In this document: positions 6,033 to 6,699 of the stretch, in pieces
Numbering within the stretch: position 1 is the stretch's first letter
Layout: every line of letters starts with the position of its first letter
NCBI GenBank assembly: GCA_016880375.1
Contig: JAEHDO010000216.1
Coordinates: 1-6,699 of the forward strand
Source: Betaproteobacteria bacterium
Lineage (GTDB): Bacteria > Pseudomonadota > Gammaproteobacteria > Burkholderiales > Rhodocyclaceae
Direction of reading: 5' to 3'
Length of the DNA stretch: 6,699 nt
Made by a program: the position numbers and the translations under genes
Notes under the pieces: generated by a model
What the model was told of the DNA's origin: nothing
The model's input: the letters and a program-made list of their open reading frames with translations, nothing else
The model's database searches: none

Positions 6033-6699
6033 ATGGAAAGCCGGGCTCACGCGCTTGCCGCCGGAATCTTCACTTTGCTGCTCGGCCTGGCCAGCGCCCT
6101 GGCCGTCTTCTGGCTCTCGGGCCAGCGTGAGGCCACCAGGGAATACGTTCTGGTGACGCAGAAGAGCGTCAGCGGCCTCAATACCCAGGCCCAGGTGCGA
6201 TTCCGCGGCCTGCGTGCCGGCAAGGTGCGCGCCATCGAGCTTGATCCGAAGGATCCGCGCAACATCCTCATCACCATCAGCATCGATGCCGACATGCCGG
6301 TGACCAAGGGCACCACGGCACGGCTCAATTACCAGGGCGTTACCGGGCTGGCTTCCGTCCTGCTCGATGACAAGGGGGACAATCCGGAGCCGCTCGCCGG
6401 CAACGACGACGAGCCGCCGCGCATCGCGTTGCAGCCGAACTTCATGGATACATTGGGCGAGAATGCCTCCGAACTGATGGTGCAGGTGCGCCAGGTGGCC
6501 GAGCGCACCAGCGCGCTGCTGTCTGAGCAGAACGTCAAGCGCATCAGCCAGACCCTGACCAACGTCGAGACCGCCTCATCCGGGTTGTCCGGCAGCATGA
6601 AGGACCTGCCGCAGGTGATGGCCTCGCTCAAGCAGATGCTCAACGACGAGAACATGAAGCGGTTCGGCAACACGCTGGCCAACCTCGAGAAAGTCAGCG
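6033..6699 (+). CDS. mlaD: MlaD-like MCE domain protein, C-terminus beyond window
   Basis: The reading frame is open from the ATG at 6033 to the right edge (222 codons and one base). It encodes the periplasmic, membrane-anchored MCE subunit that assembles as a ring over the permease and passes lipid through its pore. A short basic N-terminus is followed by one membrane anchor (about 9-29), then the MCE domain (about 38-113) with VRFRGLRAGKVRAIEL (55-70) and YQGVTGLASVLLDD (100-113), both typical family motifs. A helical region follows from about 138 and contains two related 20-residue units at 163-182 and 203-222. The protein is already longer than E. coli MlaD (about 183 residues), so it belongs to the long-tailed single-MCE class. 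GAGGA at 6016-6020 lies inside the end of the ATPase gene, 12 bases before the ATG, and translational coupling across the 2-base gap is likely. In this operon type an auxiliary lipoprotein gene usually follows. Confidence 0.93.
   Translation, partial: MESRAHALAAGIFTLLLGLASALAVFWLSGQREATREYVLVTQKSVSGLNTQAQVRFRGLRAGKVRAIELDPKDPRNILITISIDADMPVTKGTTARLNYQGVTGLASVLLDDKGDNPEPLAGNDDEPPRIALQPNFMDTLGENASELMVQVRQVAERTSALLSEQNVKRISQTLTNVETASSGLSGSMKDLPQVMASLKQMLNDENMKRFGNTLANLEKVS

Overview
The window comes from a GC-rich Gram-negative bacterium. The gene set, the gene order and the protein sequences (PPK1, a Ppx/GppA phosphatase of about 500 residues, and an MCE lipid transporter with a STAS-permease fusion) suggest a betaproteobacterium. 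That placement is inferred from family resemblance and has not been tested by a search.

Layout from left to right. Bases 1-66 (minus strand) are the first 22 codons of a small SEC-C zinc-motif protein that runs off the left edge. Bases 67-322 are non-coding and hold two clear stem-loops (198-232 and 252-276) but no terminator with a T-tract. Bases 323-2443 (minus) encode polyphosphate kinase PPK1, full length with both active-site histidines. Bases 2444-2533 are a 90-bp divergent intergenic region. It carries three copies of a Pho-box half-site (CTGTCAY) at exact 11-bp intervals, oriented toward ppk1, and a good -10 box (TAGAAT) only 7 bases before the ATG of the rightward gene. Bases 2534-4039 (plus) encode a Ppx/GppA-family exopolyphosphatase. 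After 51 bp comes a tightly packed transporter operon on the plus strand: a STAS-MlaE fused permease (4091-5215, GTG start), an MlaF-like ATPase (5212-6030, 4-bp ATGA overlap) and an MlaD/MCE substrate-binding protein (6033 to the right edge, incomplete).

How the genes fit together. ppk1 and ppx are the making and breaking enzymes of inorganic polyphosphate. They are transcribed divergently from a shared control region that looks like a PhoB target, so phosphate starvation probably sets the balance between them. The right half encodes most of an MCE-type ABC importer or exporter that moves lipids or other hydrophobic molecules between the inner membrane and the periplasm. Its usual fourth member in this layout, an auxiliary outer-membrane lipoprotein, would lie beyond the right edge. 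No functional link between the polyphosphate genes and the transporter is visible beyond adjacency. No mobile elements, tRNA, rRNA or CRISPR were seen. The most noteworthy signal is the triple Pho array between ppk1 and ppx, rather than a wholly new system.
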